A DNA stretch of 49,364 nucleotides from positions 1-49,364 of the forward strand of contig JAJQFD010000016.1 of NCBI GenBank assembly GCA_021201335.1. The letters are read 5' to 3'. The DNA comes from Bacteroides sp. Its GTDB lineage: Bacteria > Bacteroidota > Bacteroidia > Bacteroidales > Bacteroidaceae. The notes beneath the pieces were generated by a model that searched no databases, was not told the DNA's origin, and saw only the letters and a program-made list of their open reading frames with translations. Made by a program: the position numbers and the translations under genes. Shown piece by piece: positions 9,763-18,977 of the stretch; position 1 is the first letter of the stretch; the number at the start of each line of letters is the position of its first letter.

Positions 9763-10566
9763 TTAGATATTTTTTTCTTTTTGAGGAATTGAAACATGCA
9801 GCAACTTCCCATACCCATCAAACGATTTATGAGAGGCAAGAGAAATTGTAATTATCAGCGATAGCATTGAGGCTGTAAATGTAATCACCATAATCATCAT
9901 CTGGTACTTGATGGCAATATTAGGACTGCTTCCTCCTAGAATTTGCCCAATCATTGTACCAGGTAAAGCAACTAATCCCATGACTGCAATATTGGCTATT
10001 AAAGGGCTGAATGATTTAATAAGCGCTTCACGAATGAAAGGGGCACGTGCTTCCTGTCGGGTAGCTCCATTACCCAAAAGATAATAATAAAGTTGTTGCT
10101 CCCGTTGCAAGCCGTTATAATATGTATTTAAAGCAATAACATTGGATGAAAGCATATTTCCCATTAGGATTCCAAATATGGGAATAAAATACTGTGCACT
10201 AAAAATATTGTCCAGTTGTAAAACAAATCCCAGAAAATAGAGTCCAATTAAAATAACTGAAGTCAAAAAACCAACTGTAATGAGTATAAGCAATATTTTA
10301 ACGCGTATACGGGTACGTGAAATTGCTGTTTGTGAGGCTACAAATATCATAATAATAACCCAAATGAAGTTAATAATGGGATTACCCCATAAAAATAGAT
10401 ATTTTAAATATACACCTATCAGAAACAATTGAATAATCATTCTTACCACTCCAATAATAGTTGCCTTTACTAATCCTGTTTTATATTTCCATAAATAATA
10501 AATCGGTATAATCAGTAATAATAAACCGATCAGTAATCCCATATACGATATATCAATTGTTCCCAT
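9763..10566 (-). CDS. fetB: FetB/YbbM-type ABC transporter permease (UPF0014)
   Basis: 267 residues with about seven hydrophobic membrane segments. Family signatures seen are GMxxGN-like GILMGNMLSSNVIALNTY (near 138-155) and the loop RQEARAPFIREALIKSFSPLIANIAVMGLVALPGTMIGQILGG (around 175-218), typical of UPF0014/YbbM. In E. coli FetAB exports iron and aids peroxide resistance; the substrate here is inferred only from that homology. It lies 12 nt downstream of its ATPase gene. No substrate-binding protein is adjacent, as expected for the family. Confidence 0.88.
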   Translation of the reverse strand: MGTIDISYMGLLIGLLLLIIPIYYLWKYKTGLVKATIIGVVRMIIQLFLIGVYLKYLFLWGNPIINFIWVIIMIFVASQTAISRTRIRVKILLILITVGFLTSVILIGLYFLGFVLQLDNIFSAQYFIPIFGILMGNMLSSNVIALNTYYNGLQREQQLYYYLLGNGATRQEARAPFIREALIKSFSPLIANIAVMGLVALPGTMIGQILGGSSPNIAIKYQMMIMVITFTASMLSLIITISLASHKSFDGYGKLLHVSIPQKEKNI

Positions 10567-10578
10567 TCCTCCGGTTAA

Positions 10579-11199
10579 TTATAAATAAATAATTCTATTA
10601 CAACCAGCTGCAAAATGTTCATCATGTGAGACTACCAATATTGCAGAACCTTTTTGTGCCGTTTTATGGAAAAATGTCAGGACTCTATCCATTGACCCAA
10701 AATCAAGAGCTGAAGTTGGTTCATCTACCAGAATTAAAGGTTTAGCTAGTAAACAAGCAATCGCTAACATAATCCGTTGTCTTTGACCACCGGAAATTTC
10801 AACTACTCGTTTATAGTAGAGTTCTTCTTCCAATCCTAATTCTGTAAATGTATGGAAAAGTTCTTTTTGAGGAAAAGAATGTTGTTTGTTTGCCTTAAGA
10901 TTAAAAGGGATTCGCACCATATCTTTTACCCATTCTGAAGGAAGTGCCAATTCCTGTGGTATCCAAGCAATATTGCGACGGATTGAGTCTATGTTTGCTT
11001 TGTTCAGAATACTTCCGTTTACAATAATCTCTCCTTGGCTGAGTGGTACAAATCCCATTATGGCATTTAATAAAGAAGTTTTGCCTTTCCCTGATTTCCC
11101 TGAAATACAAACCATTTCTCCTCTGTGTAATTGCATGCTGAAATCAGAAAAAAGGAGTTCTTTTCCATAAGCAATACTAGCATTTGTTATTCTCAACAT
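10579..11199 (-). CDS. fetA: FetA/YbbL-type ABC transporter ATPase
   Basis: 206 residues, a compact ABC ATPase. Walker A is GKSGKGKTS (34-42), followed by a Q-loop IAWIPQELALPSEW, the signature EISGGQRQRIMLA, Walker B LILVDEPTSALD, and the H-loop VVSHDEHF. Pairing with the UPF0014 permease immediately downstream identifies it as the FetA/YbbL type rather than a generic importer ATPase. It is divergent from the DUF4269 gene across a 172-bp AT-rich gap. A weak minus-strand TATATTTA (11223-11230) could serve as its -7 element. Confidence 0.88.
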   Translation of the reverse strand: MLRITNASIAYGKELLFSDFSMQLHRGEMVCISGKSGKGKTSLLNAIMGFVPLSQGEIIVNGSILNKANIDSIRRNIAWIPQELALPSEWVKDMVRIPFNLKANKQHSFPQKELFHTFTELGLEEELYYKRVVEISGGQRQRIMLAIACLLAKPLILVDEPTSALDFGSMDRVLTFFHKTAQKGSAILVVSHDEHFAAGCNRIIYL

Positions 11200-11340
11200 T
11201 TTTTTTAATCAATCAAATTCAAGGTAAATATAGACAGATTTTTTATAGCATTTGTGTGTAATATAGGTTTTCTCATCTATATAACTAAACAAATTTAATT
11301 TTAAACACGACCTTATATAAACAGTTTGTAATATATAACT

Positions 11341-11348
11341 TATCTTTG
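11341..11348 (+). promoter_or_regulatory. Promoter -7 element for the DUF4269 gene
   Basis: TATCTTTG, an exact TAnnTTTG match, lies 23 nt before the ATG at 11372. A TTTG at 11325-11328 is too close to be a proper -33 element. Confidence 0.5.
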
Positions 11349-11371
11349 TGTTTAATTTCTAATCAAACATC

Positions 11372-11908
11372 ATGCAAGAAGAGAATGATATCGCAAAATT
11401 TGATAATATTGAATATCTCAAGACCGGTACAAATGATCAGCAGGTTGTATATAATATTCTCAAAAAGAATCAAATATTTACTATCTTAAAAGATTTCACT
11501 CCAATTCTGGCTGGTACATTTCCTATTAATATTAATATACCTGGAAGTGACTTAGATATTATCTGTGAGTTTCATAATAATGAGAAATTTAAGGAAATAA
11601 TCCTCAAATATTTTTCACAGATGAGTCAATTCACTCTTTTATCCTATGAGGTTAGAAATTACGATGTGTTACAGGCGAATTTTATTTTAGAGGGTTTCGA
11701 AATAGAGATATTTGGCCAAAATAGACCCGTGAAAGAACAAAATGCCTATCGACATATGATAGTCGAATACCTTATATTACAAAGAAAAGGAAAAGCGTTT
11801 CGACAAAAAATACTCAATCTTAAACTTGAAGGTCTAAAAACTGAACCCGCATTTGCCGAAACACTTTTATTGTCTGGCGATCCATATCAAGCAATATTAA
11901 ATTTATAA
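11372..11908 (+). CDS. DUF4269 protein (nucleotidyltransferase-like fold)
   Basis: 178 residues. N-terminal block DNIEYLKTGTNDQQVVYNIL, then ILAGTFPININIPGSDLDIICEF with the GSDLDI motif (58-63) that resembles the metal-binding GSxxD pattern of minimal nucleotidyltransferases. It ends in a helical region with QNAYRHMIVEYLIL and a GLKTEPAFAETLLLSGDPYQAIL tail near 155-175 that is typical of DUF4269. Function is unknown. No neighbour suggests a toxin-antitoxin partner. Cytoplasmic, no membrane segment. Confidence 0.85.
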   Translation: MQEENDIAKFDNIEYLKTGTNDQQVVYNILKKNQIFTILKDFTPILAGTFPININIPGSDLDIICEFHNNEKFKEIILKYFSQMSQFTLLSYEVRNYDVLQANFILEGFEIEIFGQNRPVKEQNAYRHMIVEYLILQRKGKAFRQKILNLKLEGLKTEPAFAETLLLSGDPYQAILNL

Positions 11909-11972
11909 ACTTACTATAGCAGGATTTTAAAGATTATATTCAAATATATAGCTAATCTAATTTTTAATTAAA

Positions 11973-12524
11973 ATGATACTTAATGAACGCGACTGCCGAC
12001 ATGAGGAGGTGCTAAATGCAGGCAGCCAAATGATGATAGCTGCACGTACAGCACCTAAAGGAAAAGGAGTGGATATTATTGAATCAGCGATTGTAACAGG
12101 TGAAGAGATACGAATACTTTCGGACAAAATGCTCGAAATCCAAAAAGAAAATGGTTTTAAATTCTTTTTGCGGGATGCAGATAATATATTAAATGCCGAA
12201 TGCATTGTTTTAATAGGGACAAGAGAAAAAGCTCAAGGATTAAATTGTGGACATTGTGGCTATACTCTTTGTTCTGCGCGTCCGGAAGGGGTTCCTTGTG
12301 CAATAAATGCTATTGATTTGGGAATTGCAATCGGATCAGCCTGTGCCAAGGCAGCTGATTGTCGTGTAGATAACCGTATAATGTTTTCTGCCGGATTAGC
12401 AGCCCAACGTCTGAATTGGCTGGACAGTTGCAAAATGGTAATGGCTATTCCTTTAAGTGCATCTTCCAAAAATCCTTTTTTTGATCGTAAACCCAAAGAT
12501 GAAAAAAATAAATGGGAATTTTAG
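11973..12524 (+). CDS. DUF2148 ferredoxin-like domain protein
   Basis: 183 residues. The DUF2148 pattern is clear: an N-terminal ERDCRHEEVLNAGSQMMIAARTAPKG, a cysteine-rich centre GLNCGHCGYTLCSARPEGVPC (around 90-110), and a second Cys pair in GSACAKAADCRVDNRIMFSAG. The cysteine spacing suggests an iron-sulfur cluster, but no partner or reaction is known. It precedes the agmatine deiminase gene by 77 nt; that gap holds two competing hairpins. Common in anaerobic Bacteroidetes and Firmicutes. Confidence 0.87.
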   Translation: MILNERDCRHEEVLNAGSQMMIAARTAPKGKGVDIIESAIVTGEEIRILSDKMLEIQKENGFKFFLRDADNILNAECIVLIGTREKAQGLNCGHCGYTLCSARPEGVPCAINAIDLGIAIGSACAKAADCRVDNRIMFSAGLAAQRLNWLDSCKMVMAIPLSASSKNPFFDRKPKDEKNKWEF

Positions 12525-12525
12525 C

Positions 12526-12563
12526 AGGTCTTCCCCGTCTAGGAGGGTCTGAAAAAGACCTCC
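12526..12563 (+). promoter_or_regulatory. Two mutually exclusive hairpins upstream of agmatine deiminase
   Basis: AGGTCTT (12526-12532) pairs with AAGACCT (12555-12561). The alternative GGAGGGTCT (12542-12550) pairs with AGACCTCC (12556-12563), with one bulged G. Both share the same 3' arm, so only one can form. The element begins 2 nt after the DUF2148 stop and ends about 39 nt before the likely agmatine deiminase ATG. No T tract follows, so a simple terminator is unlikely. Confidence 0.4.
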
Positions 12564-12601
12564 AACTAAATTTTGAATTCACAATTAGTGAACAGGTAGA
12601 A

Positions 12602-13627
12602 ATGCGTGGTCCTTTTTTACCAGCGGAGTGGTATCCACAAAGTGGCGTACAATTAACCTGGCCACATATTCATACTGATTGGACGTATATTCTCTCGGAA
12701 GTTCAAGAATGTTTTATTCAAATTGCGTCGGAAATATCTCAGAGGGAATTACTGCTGATTGTAACTCCTGAACCAGATGCGGTAAAAGTACAGATTGAAA
12801 ATAAAGTAAACATGGAAAATGTTCGTTTTCTGAAATGTCCGACAAATGATACATGGGCCAGGGATCATGGCGCTATAACTATGATAGATGGAAATAGGCC
12901 TGTTTTTATGGATTTTACATTCAATGGTTGGGGGCTCAAATTCGCATCTGACTTGGATAATCAAATAACCCGTAATGCTATCCAAGCAAAGATATTACAG
13001 GGAAAATATGAAAATCACCTTGGATTTGTACTAGAAGGTGGATCAATAGAAAGCGATGGAATCGGTACAATACTCACTACTTCTAAATGCTTACTTTCAC
13101 CGAATCGAAATCCACAATTGAATAAGGTAGAAATTGAAGAATATCTTAAATCTATTTTTCATGTGCAACAAGTACTTTGGCTGGATCATGGCTATTTAGC
13201 AGGTGATGATACAGACAGCCATATTGATACATTGGCACGTTTTTGTTCAACCGATACCATTGCCTATGTCAAATGCACGGATCCGGAAGACGAACATTAT
13301 GAATCTTTATTGAAAATGGAAGAACAATTAAAAACTTTTCGTACACTTAAAGGCGAACCTTATAAGTTAGTTGCATTACCGATGGTGGATGAAATTGTTG
13401 AGAATGGAGAACGTTTACCTGCTACTTATGCTAACTTTCTGATTATTAAGGATGCTGTATTAGTACCTACCTATAATCAACCGGAAAATGATAAAAAATC
13501 TCAGAATATTTTAAAAAAAATTTTCCCTTCCCATGCAGTAATTGGCATTAATTGTCGTTTATTAATTAAGCAACATGGTTCATTGCATTGTGTTACGATG
13601 CAATATCCACAAAATTGTATAAAATGA
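12602..13627 (+). CDS. aguA: Agmatine deiminase
   Basis: 341 residues from the ATG at 12602. Hydrolyses agmatine to N-carbamoylputrescine plus ammonia. The start is chosen because family members begin close to FLPAEWYPQSGVQLTWPH; the open frame runs back to 12512, but that extension has no family character and overlaps the DUF2148 end and the hairpins. Catalytic landmarks are NDTWARDHG, VLEGGSIESDG, HIDTLARF, and the nucleophile Cys near the C terminus in GSLHCVTMQYPQ. It overlaps the amidase gene by ATGA, giving the classic two-step agmatine-to-putrescine module. Confidence 0.94.
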   Translation: MRGPFLPAEWYPQSGVQLTWPHIHTDWTYILSEVQECFIQIASEISQRELLLIVTPEPDAVKVQIENKVNMENVRFLKCPTNDTWARDHGAITMIDGNRPVFMDFTFNGWGLKFASDLDNQITRNAIQAKILQGKYENHLGFVLEGGSIESDGIGTILTTSKCLLSPNRNPQLNKVEIEEYLKSIFHVQQVLWLDHGYLAGDDTDSHIDTLARFCSTDTIAYVKCTDPEDEHYESLLKMEEQLKTFRTLKGEPYKLVALPMVDEIVENGERLPATYANFLIIKDAVLVPTYNQPENDKKSQNILKKIFPSHAVIGINCRLLIKQHGSLHCVTMQYPQNCIK

Positions 13628-14508
13628 GAGTAATAAATGTGGGATTAGTGCAACAAACTAATTCTTCTAACATCAGTGAGAACATAAACCTTCTGGCCAA
13701 TAATATAGAGGATTGCGTGGAGAAAGGGGCTCATCTCGTCATTTTACAAGAACTTCATAATTCACTTTATTTTTGCCAGACAGAGAATCCTAGTTTATTT
13801 GACTTGGCAGAGACAATTCCAGGACCAACCACCACTTTTTATGCAGATCTTGCTGCTAAATTTAAAATAGTTCTGGTTACTTCTTTATTTGAAAAACGAG
13901 CACCAGGTCTTTACCATAACACTGCTGTAGTATTTGATAAGGACGGAAGTATAGCTGGGAAATACCGGAAGATGCATATTCCAGATGATCCGGCATATTA
14001 TGAAAAATTTTATTTTACGCCGGGAGATATCGGTTTTGAACCTATTCATACTTCTATAGGCAAACTTGGAGTATTAATTTGTTGGGATCAGTGGTATCCT
14101 GAAGCTGCACGCATTATGGCGCTAAAAGGAGCTGAAATTTTAATATATCCGACTGCGATTGGTTGGGAAAGCACAGATTCTGAAGATGAAAAGAATCGTC
14201 AACTTAATGCATGGATCATTTCTCAACGCGCGCATGCGGTGGCCAATGGCATTCCTGTTATTGCAGTAAATCGTGTGGGCCATGAACCTGATCCTTCAAA
14301 ACAAACAAATGGTATTCAATTTTGGGGAAATAGTTTTGCAGTTGGTCCTCAAGGTGAATTTTTGGCACAAGCCGGGAATTATAAACCTGAAAATATTTTG
14401 GTAGCTTTAAATTTAACACGCTCAGAAAATGTAAGACGTTGGTGGCCATTTTTGAGAGACAGAAGAATTGATAAGTACGAAGGTTTGACCAAAAGATTTC
14501 TGGATTAA
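13624..14508 (+). CDS. aguB: N-carbamoylputrescine amidase
   Basis: 294 residues, carbon-nitrogen hydrolase (nitrilase) superfamily. Releases putrescine from N-carbamoylputrescine. The Glu-Lys-Cys triad is visible: Glu in LVILQELHN, Lys in KYRKMHIPDD and Cys in LICWDQWYPEAAR. The C-terminal family block GNSFAVGPQGE and WPFLRDRRID is intact. The ATG at 13624 overlaps the deiminase stop (ATGA); a longer frame from 13588 is unlikely. The next 157 nt up to rfbH carry no clear terminator, although a change of functional unit occurs there. Confidence 0.95.
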   Translation: MRVINVGLVQQTNSSNISENINLLANNIEDCVEKGAHLVILQELHNSLYFCQTENPSLFDLAETIPGPTTTFYADLAAKFKIVLVTSLFEKRAPGLYHNTAVVFDKDGSIAGKYRKMHIPDDPAYYEKFYFTPGDIGFEPIHTSIGKLGVLICWDQWYPEAARIMALKGAEILIYPTAIGWESTDSEDEKNRQLNAWIISQRAHAVANGIPVIAVNRVGHEPDPSKQTNGIQFWGNSFAVGPQGEFLAQAGNYKPENILVALNLTRSENVRRWWPFLRDRRIDKYEGLTKRFLD

Positions 14509-14665
14509 GCCAAATTTATCATTTTGAAATATAATCAATGTATAAAATTGCATAAAACCAAGTGAAATTAAAAGAATGAATATCACTTAGTAAGGTTATT
14601 TATGTTATTTTCGCGAAATAATTAAATAACATTTAACCTGTACCTAATCAGTAATAATCTTATCG

Positions 14666-16015
14666 ATGGATTCTGAAACCACTATTTTAAAAGAAAAAAT
14701 ATTATCTTTAGTAACTGAGTATTATCAAAAAAAACACAACGTTACTGAAGAATTTATCCCTGGGAGAACGTTTGTCAACTATGGTGGACGTTATTATGAT
14801 GAGAAAGAATTAATAAACGTGGTTGACTCATCTCTGGATTTCTGGTTAACGGCAGGTCCTTGGGCCAATAAGTTTGAAAAACAATTTGCCAAATGGCTTG
14901 GAGTTTCTTTTTGTTCACTAACCAATTCCGGCTCTTCTGCAAATTTACTGGCTTTTATGGCACTCACTGCCCAGGAATTGGGTGAACGACGTATTACACG
15001 AGGAGATGAGGTAATTACTGTTGCTTGCGGATTCCCAACCACAGTAGCACCTTGTATTCAATACGGTGCTATCCCAGTCTTTGTAGATATTACCATTCCT
15101 GAATATAATATTGATGTTAGCCAACTGGAAGCTGCCCGTTCATCTCGGACAAAAGCTGTGATGATTGCACACACATTAGGGAATCCTTTTGATTTACAAG
15201 CTGTTAAAGATTTTTGTGATAAATACAATCTCTGGCTCATAGAAGATAATTGTGATGCTCTGGGTTCTACCTATACGTTAAATGGTGAAATAAGAAAAAC
15301 TGGAACAATTGGTCACATCGGTACAAGCAGTTTTTATCCTCCTCATCATATGACAATGGGTGAAGGCGGTGCTGTTTACACGAATGATCCGTTATTATAT
15401 AAACTAATAAATTCTTTTCGTGACTGGGGAAGAGATTGTTGGTGTGTGGGAGGTGTTGATAATACATGTAAACATCGTTTCAGTAAACAATTCGGTGAAT
15501 TACCTATTGGTTATGATCATAAATATGTGTATTCTCATTTTGGTTATAACCTAAAAGTTACAGATATGCAGGCCGCTATTGGCTGTGCACAACTGGATAA
15601 ACTGGATGATATAATTGAATCCAGAAAAAATAACTTTCAGATATTAAAGGAAGGACTGAGTGGAATAGATACCTTTATTTTTCCGAAACCTCAAAAAAAC
15701 TCGGAACCTAGCTGGTTTGGTTTTTTAATTACAGTAAAAGAAAACGCAGAATTTACTCGTAATGAATTAGCTGAACATCTCGAAAAAAATAAAATTCAGA
15801 CACGTAATCTTTTTGCTGGCAATCTTTTAAAACATCCGGCTTTTGATGAATTAAGAAAAGCTGGCGATGGTTATCGAGTAGTTGGAGATTTAAAAGTTAC
15901 AGATTATGTAATGAATAATACCCTATGGATTGGAGTATATCCTGGAATGACAGAGGAAATGCTCCAGTATATGATTTCTGTCATTAAGACGTTTGCAGCC
16001 AAAACAGAACTATAA
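14666..16015 (+). CDS. rfbH: CDP-4-keto-6-deoxyglucose-3-dehydrase RfbH (E1)
   Basis: 449 residues. PMP-dependent iron-sulfur enzyme that removes the C3 hydroxyl of CDP-4-keto-6-deoxyglucose on the way to 3,6-dideoxyhexoses. The position where aminotransferase-fold relatives carry the PLP lysine is His here (SFYPPHHMTMGEGG), which is diagnostic of E1. The [2Fe-2S] ligands are Cys in EDNCDALGS and the C-X1-C-X7-C run in DCWCVGGVDNTC. The matching E3 reductase (RfbI/AscD type) is not in the window. A poor promoter match, TATTTTCG at about 14606, lies upstream. First gene of the glycan operon. Confidence 0.94.
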   Translation: MDSETTILKEKILSLVTEYYQKKHNVTEEFIPGRTFVNYGGRYYDEKELINVVDSSLDFWLTAGPWANKFEKQFAKWLGVSFCSLTNSGSSANLLAFMALTAQELGERRITRGDEVITVACGFPTTVAPCIQYGAIPVFVDITIPEYNIDVSQLEAARSSRTKAVMIAHTLGNPFDLQAVKDFCDKYNLWLIEDNCDALGSTYTLNGEIRKTGTIGHIGTSSFYPPHHMTMGEGGAVYTNDPLLYKLINSFRDWGRDCWCVGGVDNTCKHRFSKQFGELPIGYDHKYVYSHFGYNLKVTDMQAAIGCAQLDKLDDIIESRKNNFQILKEGLSGIDTFIFPKPQKNSEPSWFGFLITVKENAEFTRNELAEHLEKNKIQTRNLFAGNLLKHPAFDELRKAGDGYRVVGDLKVTDYVMNNTLWIGVYPGMTEEMLQYMISVIKTFAAKTEL

Positions 16016-16026
16016 ACTAAAGAACT

Positions 16027-16803
16027 ATGAAAGCTGTGATTCTTGCAGGTGGCTTTGGAACCCGATTGAGTGAAGCTACTACTTCTATTCCTAAACCGAT
16101 GGTTGAAATCGGTGGAAAGCCAATTATCTGGCATATAATGAAAACTTATAGTCATTATGGAATTAAAGAATTTATTATTTGTTGTGGATATAAACAATAC
16201 ATCATTAAGGAATATTTTGCAAATTATTTCCGTCATAACTGTGATCTCACAGTAGATTTATCTAATAATACAGTACAAGTCCATGATTGTCATTCTGAAG
16301 ACTGGAAAGTAACCATGGTTGATACCGGGTTAAATACAATGACTGGGGGACGCGTTAAACGCATTCGAAAATATGTAGGAAAAAACACTTTTCTTTTAAC
16401 GTATGGTGATGGAGTAATAGATTTAAATATTGCCGATTCATTAAGAGCTCATAAAGAATCAGGCTGTATTCTTTCTGTTACTGCATTTAAACCCGGTGGT
16501 AAATTCGGCGCATTACAAATAGACTTGGAAACAGATAAAGTTGAATCTTTTCAGGAAAAGCCTGATGGTGATCGCAACTGGATCAATGCTGGTTATTTCA
16601 TCTGTGAACCAGAAATCTTTGACTATATTCCTGATGGAGATAATGTAATTTTTGAAGGAAAACCTCTGGAAAATATTGCCAAAGCCGGAAAAATGCATGC
16701 TTATCGACATTATGGATTTTGGGAACCAATGGATACTTTAAGAGATAATTCAGAACTAAATGAAATGTGGGAAAAAGGAAAAGCTCCCTGGAAAGTCTGG
16801 TAA
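16027..16803 (+). CDS. rfbF: Glucose-1-phosphate cytidylyltransferase
   Basis: 258 residues. Makes CDP-glucose from glucose 1-phosphate and CTP. The N-terminal nucleotidyl-transfer motif ILAGGFGTRLSEAT is at 5-18, followed by PKPMVEIGGKPIIWHIM. Other blocks are TYGDGVIDLNI, SFQEKPDGDRNWINAGYF and HYGFWEPMDTLRDN, all characteristic of RfbF rather than of dTDP-glucose pyrophosphorylases. It lies 11 nt after rfbH and 3 nt before rfbG. The gene order H-F-G differs from the common F-G-H. Confidence 0.96.
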   Translation: MKAVILAGGFGTRLSEATTSIPKPMVEIGGKPIIWHIMKTYSHYGIKEFIICCGYKQYIIKEYFANYFRHNCDLTVDLSNNTVQVHDCHSEDWKVTMVDTGLNTMTGGRVKRIRKYVGKNTFLLTYGDGVIDLNIADSLRAHKESGCILSVTAFKPGGKFGALQIDLETDKVESFQEKPDGDRNWINAGYFICEPEIFDYIPDGDNVIFEGKPLENIAKAGKMHAYRHYGFWEPMDTLRDNSELNEMWEKGKAPWKVW

Positions 16804-16806
16804 TCA

Positions 16807-17898
16807 ATGGCTATAGATATTTTTGATAATTTCTATAAAGGTAAACGAGTCTTAATAACTGGTCATACAGGCTTCAAAGGTTCTTGGTTATCCATTTGGC
16901 TTCATGAACTGGGAGCTGAAGTTATTGGTGTCTCTCTCGATCCTACTACTGAAAGAGATAATTATAATCTTTCTCAAATTGGTAATAGAATCATAGATTT
17001 GCGGGGTGATATTAGGGATGCACACTGTTTGACAGAAATCTTTCACAAATACCATCCGGATATTGTTTTCCATCTGGCTGCACAACCATTAGTTAGGTTA
17101 AGTTATGATATACCTGTTGAAACCTACCAAACTAATGTGATGGGCACAATTAATGTATTGGAGGCAATCCGGACAACTGATAGTGTAAAGGTTGGAGTAA
17201 TGATTACCACTGATAAATGTTATGAAAATAAAGAGCAAATTTGGGGGTATCGGGAAAATGAACCAATGGGAGGCTATGACCCTTATTCAAGTAGTAAGGG
17301 GGCGGCTGAAATAGCTATTTCCTCTTGGCGGCGTTCTTATTTTAATCCACAAAACTATAATACTCATGGAAAGTCAATAGCGAGCGCCCGTGCAGGAAAT
17401 GTAATTGGTGGAGGTGACTGGGCTTTAGATCGAATTATTCCGGATTGTATTAGGGCATTGGAAAAAAGTGAACCAATTGATATTCGTAATCCAAAATCTA
17501 TCCGCCCGTGGCAGCATGTTTTAGAACCTCTTAGTGGCTATATGTCGTTGGCTCAAAAGATGTGGAGTGAACCAACAAAGTATTGTGAAGGTTGGAATTT
17601 TGGACCTCATGTTGAATCTATATCCAATGTATGGGAAGTAGCTACGCAGGTTGTGAAAAACTATGGAAGTGGTGAACTACAAGATCTATCAGAGCCTCGA
17701 AAGTTACATGAAGCAACTATTTTGACACTTGATATTTCTAAGTCAATTTTTAAGTTAGGATGGAAGCCCAGATTGACTTTTTCTGAAACTATTTCTTTGA
17801 CTACGGATTGGTATAAGAGATATAACAAAGAAGATGTATATAACCTCTGTATTGAACATATATCTAAATTTATACAATATGGAGAATCCAATTATTAA
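16807..17898 (+). CDS. rfbG: CDP-glucose 4,6-dehydratase
   Basis: 363 residues, extended SDR. Converts CDP-glucose to CDP-4-keto-6-deoxyglucose. NAD-binding GHTGFKGSW is at about 19-27, the catalytic TTDKCYEN region near 135, and YDPYSSSKGAAE contains the YxxxK-type dyad. The conserved RPWQHVLEPLSGY is near 235. The last 20 nt overlap the start of the next gene, so the sugar-modifying genes are translationally linked. Confidence 0.96.
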   Translation: MAIDIFDNFYKGKRVLITGHTGFKGSWLSIWLHELGAEVIGVSLDPTTERDNYNLSQIGNRIIDLRGDIRDAHCLTEIFHKYHPDIVFHLAAQPLVRLSYDIPVETYQTNVMGTINVLEAIRTTDSVKVGVMITTDKCYENKEQIWGYRENEPMGGYDPYSSSKGAAEIAISSWRRSYFNPQNYNTHGKSIASARAGNVIGGGDWALDRIIPDCIRALEKSEPIDIRNPKSIRPWQHVLEPLSGYMSLAQKMWSEPTKYCEGWNFGPHVESISNVWEVATQVVKNYGSGELQDLSEPRKLHEATILTLDISKSIFKLGWKPRLTFSETISLTTDWYKRYNKEDVYNLCIEHISKFIQYGESNY

Positions 17899-18937
17899 TA
17901 ATGACTTAAATGATATTTTAGCTTCTGATCTCATTGATTGGAACAAATTACGTAATACCACTTTTTTAATTACAGGAGCTAATGGTATTCTAGCTTCTTA
18001 TTTGGTTAGGCTGCTTTTATATCTGAATGTGAAAAAAGGGTATAATATTAAAGTGATAGCATTAGTTAGAAATATTCAAAAGGCTAAAAATAAATTTAAA
18101 GATATTGAAAATAACCCTTATTTAGAATTTCTAGTACAGGATGTTTGCAATAGAATTATATATAAGGGGGACGTTGATTATGTAATTCATTCTGCCAGTC
18201 AGGCTAGCCCAAAATATTATGGAATAGATCCAGTTGGTACTATTAATGCAAATGTTTTAGGGACGACAAATATTTTACAATTTGCTCAAGAAAAGCAAAC
18301 TAAATCGGTATTGTTTTTTAGCTCGGGAGCGATATACGGAGTAGTCTCAGACACAAAGAAAGAAATAGCAGAAACGGATTATGGTATTGTTGATCCAATG
18401 GATTTGAAATCTTGTTACGCAGAGAGTAAAAGATTAGGTGAGAATCTGTGTATATCATGGAGCTATCAATATGGTATAAATGTAAAAATAGTAAGACCTT
18501 TTCATGTATATGGTCCAGGAATGGATTTGGATGATGGCCGTGTTTTTTCAGATTTTTGCAAAAATATTATATGCAATGAAGACATCATCCTGAAAAGTGA
18601 TGGGTCTGCAAGTAGACCTTTTTGTTATATCTCCGATGCAACAATTGCTTTTATGAAAATCTTACTTGATGGTAAAAATCGAGAGGCATATAATGTTGGA
18701 AATCCATCATGTGAAATATCAATTTTGGAATTAGCAAAAAAACTAATAGAAATGTTTCCGGAAAAAAAATTGTCAGTCAGAAGGGACGTTTCTAAATATA
18801 ATGCCAATATAGTAAATACTAGAAGTTCAATTCATAAACTCACTCCCAATATTGATAAGTTGATAATGATGGGTTGGAGTCCAAAAATAAGCATCCAAGA
18901 AGGATTCAGGCGGGTTATTGATAGTTATTTGAATTGA
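17879..18937 (+). CDS. NAD-dependent epimerase/dehydratase (SDR)
   Basis: 352 residues from the ATG at 17879, which lies inside the end of rfbG; an upstream ATG at 17834 is in frame but adds a non-family extension. Rossmann motif ITGANGILASYLV, SSGAIYG, the active-site CYAESKRLGE (Y-x3-K), RPFHVYGPGM and RPFCYISDA are all present. It resembles UDP-glucuronate decarboxylase/4,6-dehydratase-type SDRs. Position directly after rfbHFG suggests it acts on the CDP-4-keto-3,6-dideoxyhexose (epimerisation or 4-keto reduction). The exact product cannot be read from sequence. Confidence 0.88.
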   Translation: MENPIINNDLNDILASDLIDWNKLRNTTFLITGANGILASYLVRLLLYLNVKKGYNIKVIALVRNIQKAKNKFKDIENNPYLEFLVQDVCNRIIYKGDVDYVIHSASQASPKYYGIDPVGTINANVLGTTNILQFAQEKQTKSVLFFSSGAIYGVVSDTKKEIAETDYGIVDPMDLKSCYAESKRLGENLCISWSYQYGINVKIVRPFHVYGPGMDLDDGRVFSDFCKNIICNEDIILKSDGSASRPFCYISDATIAFMKILLDGKNREAYNVGNPSCEISILELAKKLIEMFPEKKLSVRRDVSKYNANIVNTRSSIHKLTPNIDKLIMMGWSPKISIQEGFRRVIDSYLN

Positions 18938-18977
18938 AAACAAGAGTAATAATACTTTCAGAAAACTTATTTAATCA

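Noticed and set aside
12512..12601. N-terminal extension of agmatine deiminase
   Set aside because: The extension has no family character, overlaps the previous gene and the leader hairpins; the family start fits ATG 12602.
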